64,000 nucleotides of DNA, from positions 35,865,472 to 35,929,471 of the forward strand of contig NW_019211455.1 in NCBI RefSeq assembly GCF_002443255.2, read 5' to 3'. This document shows, one piece after another, positions 62,837 to 64,000 of the stretch (position 1 is its first letter; the number at the start of each line of letters is the position of its first letter). This stretch comes from Varroa destructor. Its lineage: Eukaryota; Arthropoda; Arachnida; Mesostigmata; Varroidae. The notes under the pieces are model-generated. The model worked only from the letters and a program-made list of their open reading frames with translations. It was not told where the DNA came from and made no database searches. The position numbers and the translations under genes are program-made.

Positions 62837-64000
62837 CTAGACTAGGTTTATCGTTGACTTTTACCAACGATACTTTTGGATGTTTTCATATGTGCACACT
62901 TCATTTCGTTTAATGGCATAGCCTCTTTCAGACCCAGATATTATTTTAGCCTCTGTGAGACGCGACAAACGTTACTTTAGACATTAAAAAGGAAAGAAAA
63001 CAAGAAACATTTAACTGTATTAGTTTGCCTCGACATTCAAAAGGCAAGTACGTTTCAATGGGTCAGGACACTTATTATTAAAAATGGGTCGTATGTACGA
63101 CTTTAATCGTCATTCAATTGCTGATTCTAAACAGTCATTTTTCCTACTATAGATTTTAATATTGATATGTAGGATTATCTCAAAAACTTATAAAAGAAGT
63201 GACCCTAAAACAAGGAACGTCGAGGCACCGACAAAAACTCGAGCCTTTTCTTGAAAAGCTCTATAATGTGAGTGCGGGTCTCTGTACCCTTATTTGGCTA
63301 ATCAAGTTAACTAGTTGTCAATATAAGGACGATATGGTTCATCGTTTTTTATCCCATATCACTTTACATGACCGTTGTAGTTGGTAAGCACAAACTTGTT
63401 CGGTCCTTGTTACCCCTAAGCTTCAATCACACTGAAAAGCAAAATGCTTTTCACAATTTTTGTAACAAATCTTCTTAACGTGACGCAATGATTGTTCATA
63501 GTAAACTATAGTACAATGTAGTCACGTTCATGTGGCTTGTCAAAATTGCTTGTAGTCTAAGGTATGCCACACCGCTTTCACGTTAAAAGCATCGGTAGCC
63601 TGCTTAACTAGCACAAACTACTGTCTTGAATTCAACCTGATAATATATTAGTATAAAAAAAAACCTAAACAAAACGCAGCGTAATATTTTCACTATATGA
63701 AGCATATCCAAATTTGTCTACAGAAGGCAAGGACGGTAAAAACCAAAGTATTTGTTACTTACAATTAAATAACTAGCCTTCCTTTAATACTTCATATATA
63801 TATATGTATATATTTATTGTCCGGCTCTTAAAATGAACGCTTGACGAGAACACAAAAAGTCATATAGAAAGGGCGTTGTTAGAGTAATGTTCAACTACTT
63901 TAAAGCAAGCGTTTCATTCAGTATCTAAGTTGGCATCATTATCAATTGCAATCAATTGATCGCCGTTCAGATTGTTCAAAAGCGAAATTTCTATTCACTT

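Larger units (their letters stand above)
57830..63999. other. Distal non-coding region
   Basis: No supported gene. The region is very AT-rich, with the perfect foldback at 59271-59314 and a long (AT)n microsatellite at 62793-62834. Frames of 60-102 codons (for example 61900-62208 plus, 59688-59915 minus) show no family, splice or codon signal that I trust. The N-terminal part of a cereblon gene, if it exists, should lie here on the minus strand, but I did not find it. Confidence 0.45.

Noticed and set aside
1..64000. CRISPR arrays, prokaryotic operons, phage or bacterial insertion sequences
   Set aside because: Spliced metazoan genes, poly(A) signals and eukaryotic retroelements throughout; no regularly spaced repeats seen.

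Overview
The window is animal nuclear DNA: AT-rich, with spliced genes, GT-AG introns, microsatellites and decayed retroelements. The gene set (APC5, WDR4, TMEM234, an MFSD4B/NaGLT1-type sugar transporter, MXRA7, animal heme peroxidase) is metazoan. I lean towards an arthropod, perhaps a mite or other chelicerate, because NaGLT1-like transporters are common there; this is a weak inference. Family comparisons are made from memory, not by search.

Layout. Positions 1-2160 hold short unrecognised open frames. ANAPC5 (minus, 2603-5115) has two exons. WDR4 (minus, 9322-24903) has nine exons, whose phases join through eight introns. One intron uses a GC donor. The largest intron holds an apparently intronless TMEM234 gene on the same strand (20126-20521). 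MXRA7 (plus, 26680-30934) starts head-to-head with WDR4 and has four short exons. From about 36.1 to 39.6 kb there is a GC-richer graveyard of Ty3/gypsy and non-LTR retroelement pieces in both orientations. The MFSD4B-like transporter (plus, 41669-48489) has five coding exons. Beyond it lie a broken heme peroxidase (minus, 49861-51310) and fragments resembling the C-terminal part of cereblon (minus, about 56.8-57.8 kb). The rest to 64 kb shows no gene I can support.

Four related copies of a tRNA-derived SINE-like repeat lie at about 10.6, 16.5, 28.3 and 54.4 kb. Several near-perfect inverted repeats lie in non-coding DNA.

The intact genes are ordinary housekeeping or membrane genes with no obvious shared pathway. 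I found no clear new biological system. The points most worth a second look are the nested TMEM234, the GC-AG intron, the two decayed genes, the SINE family and the duplicated intron segments in MXRA7.
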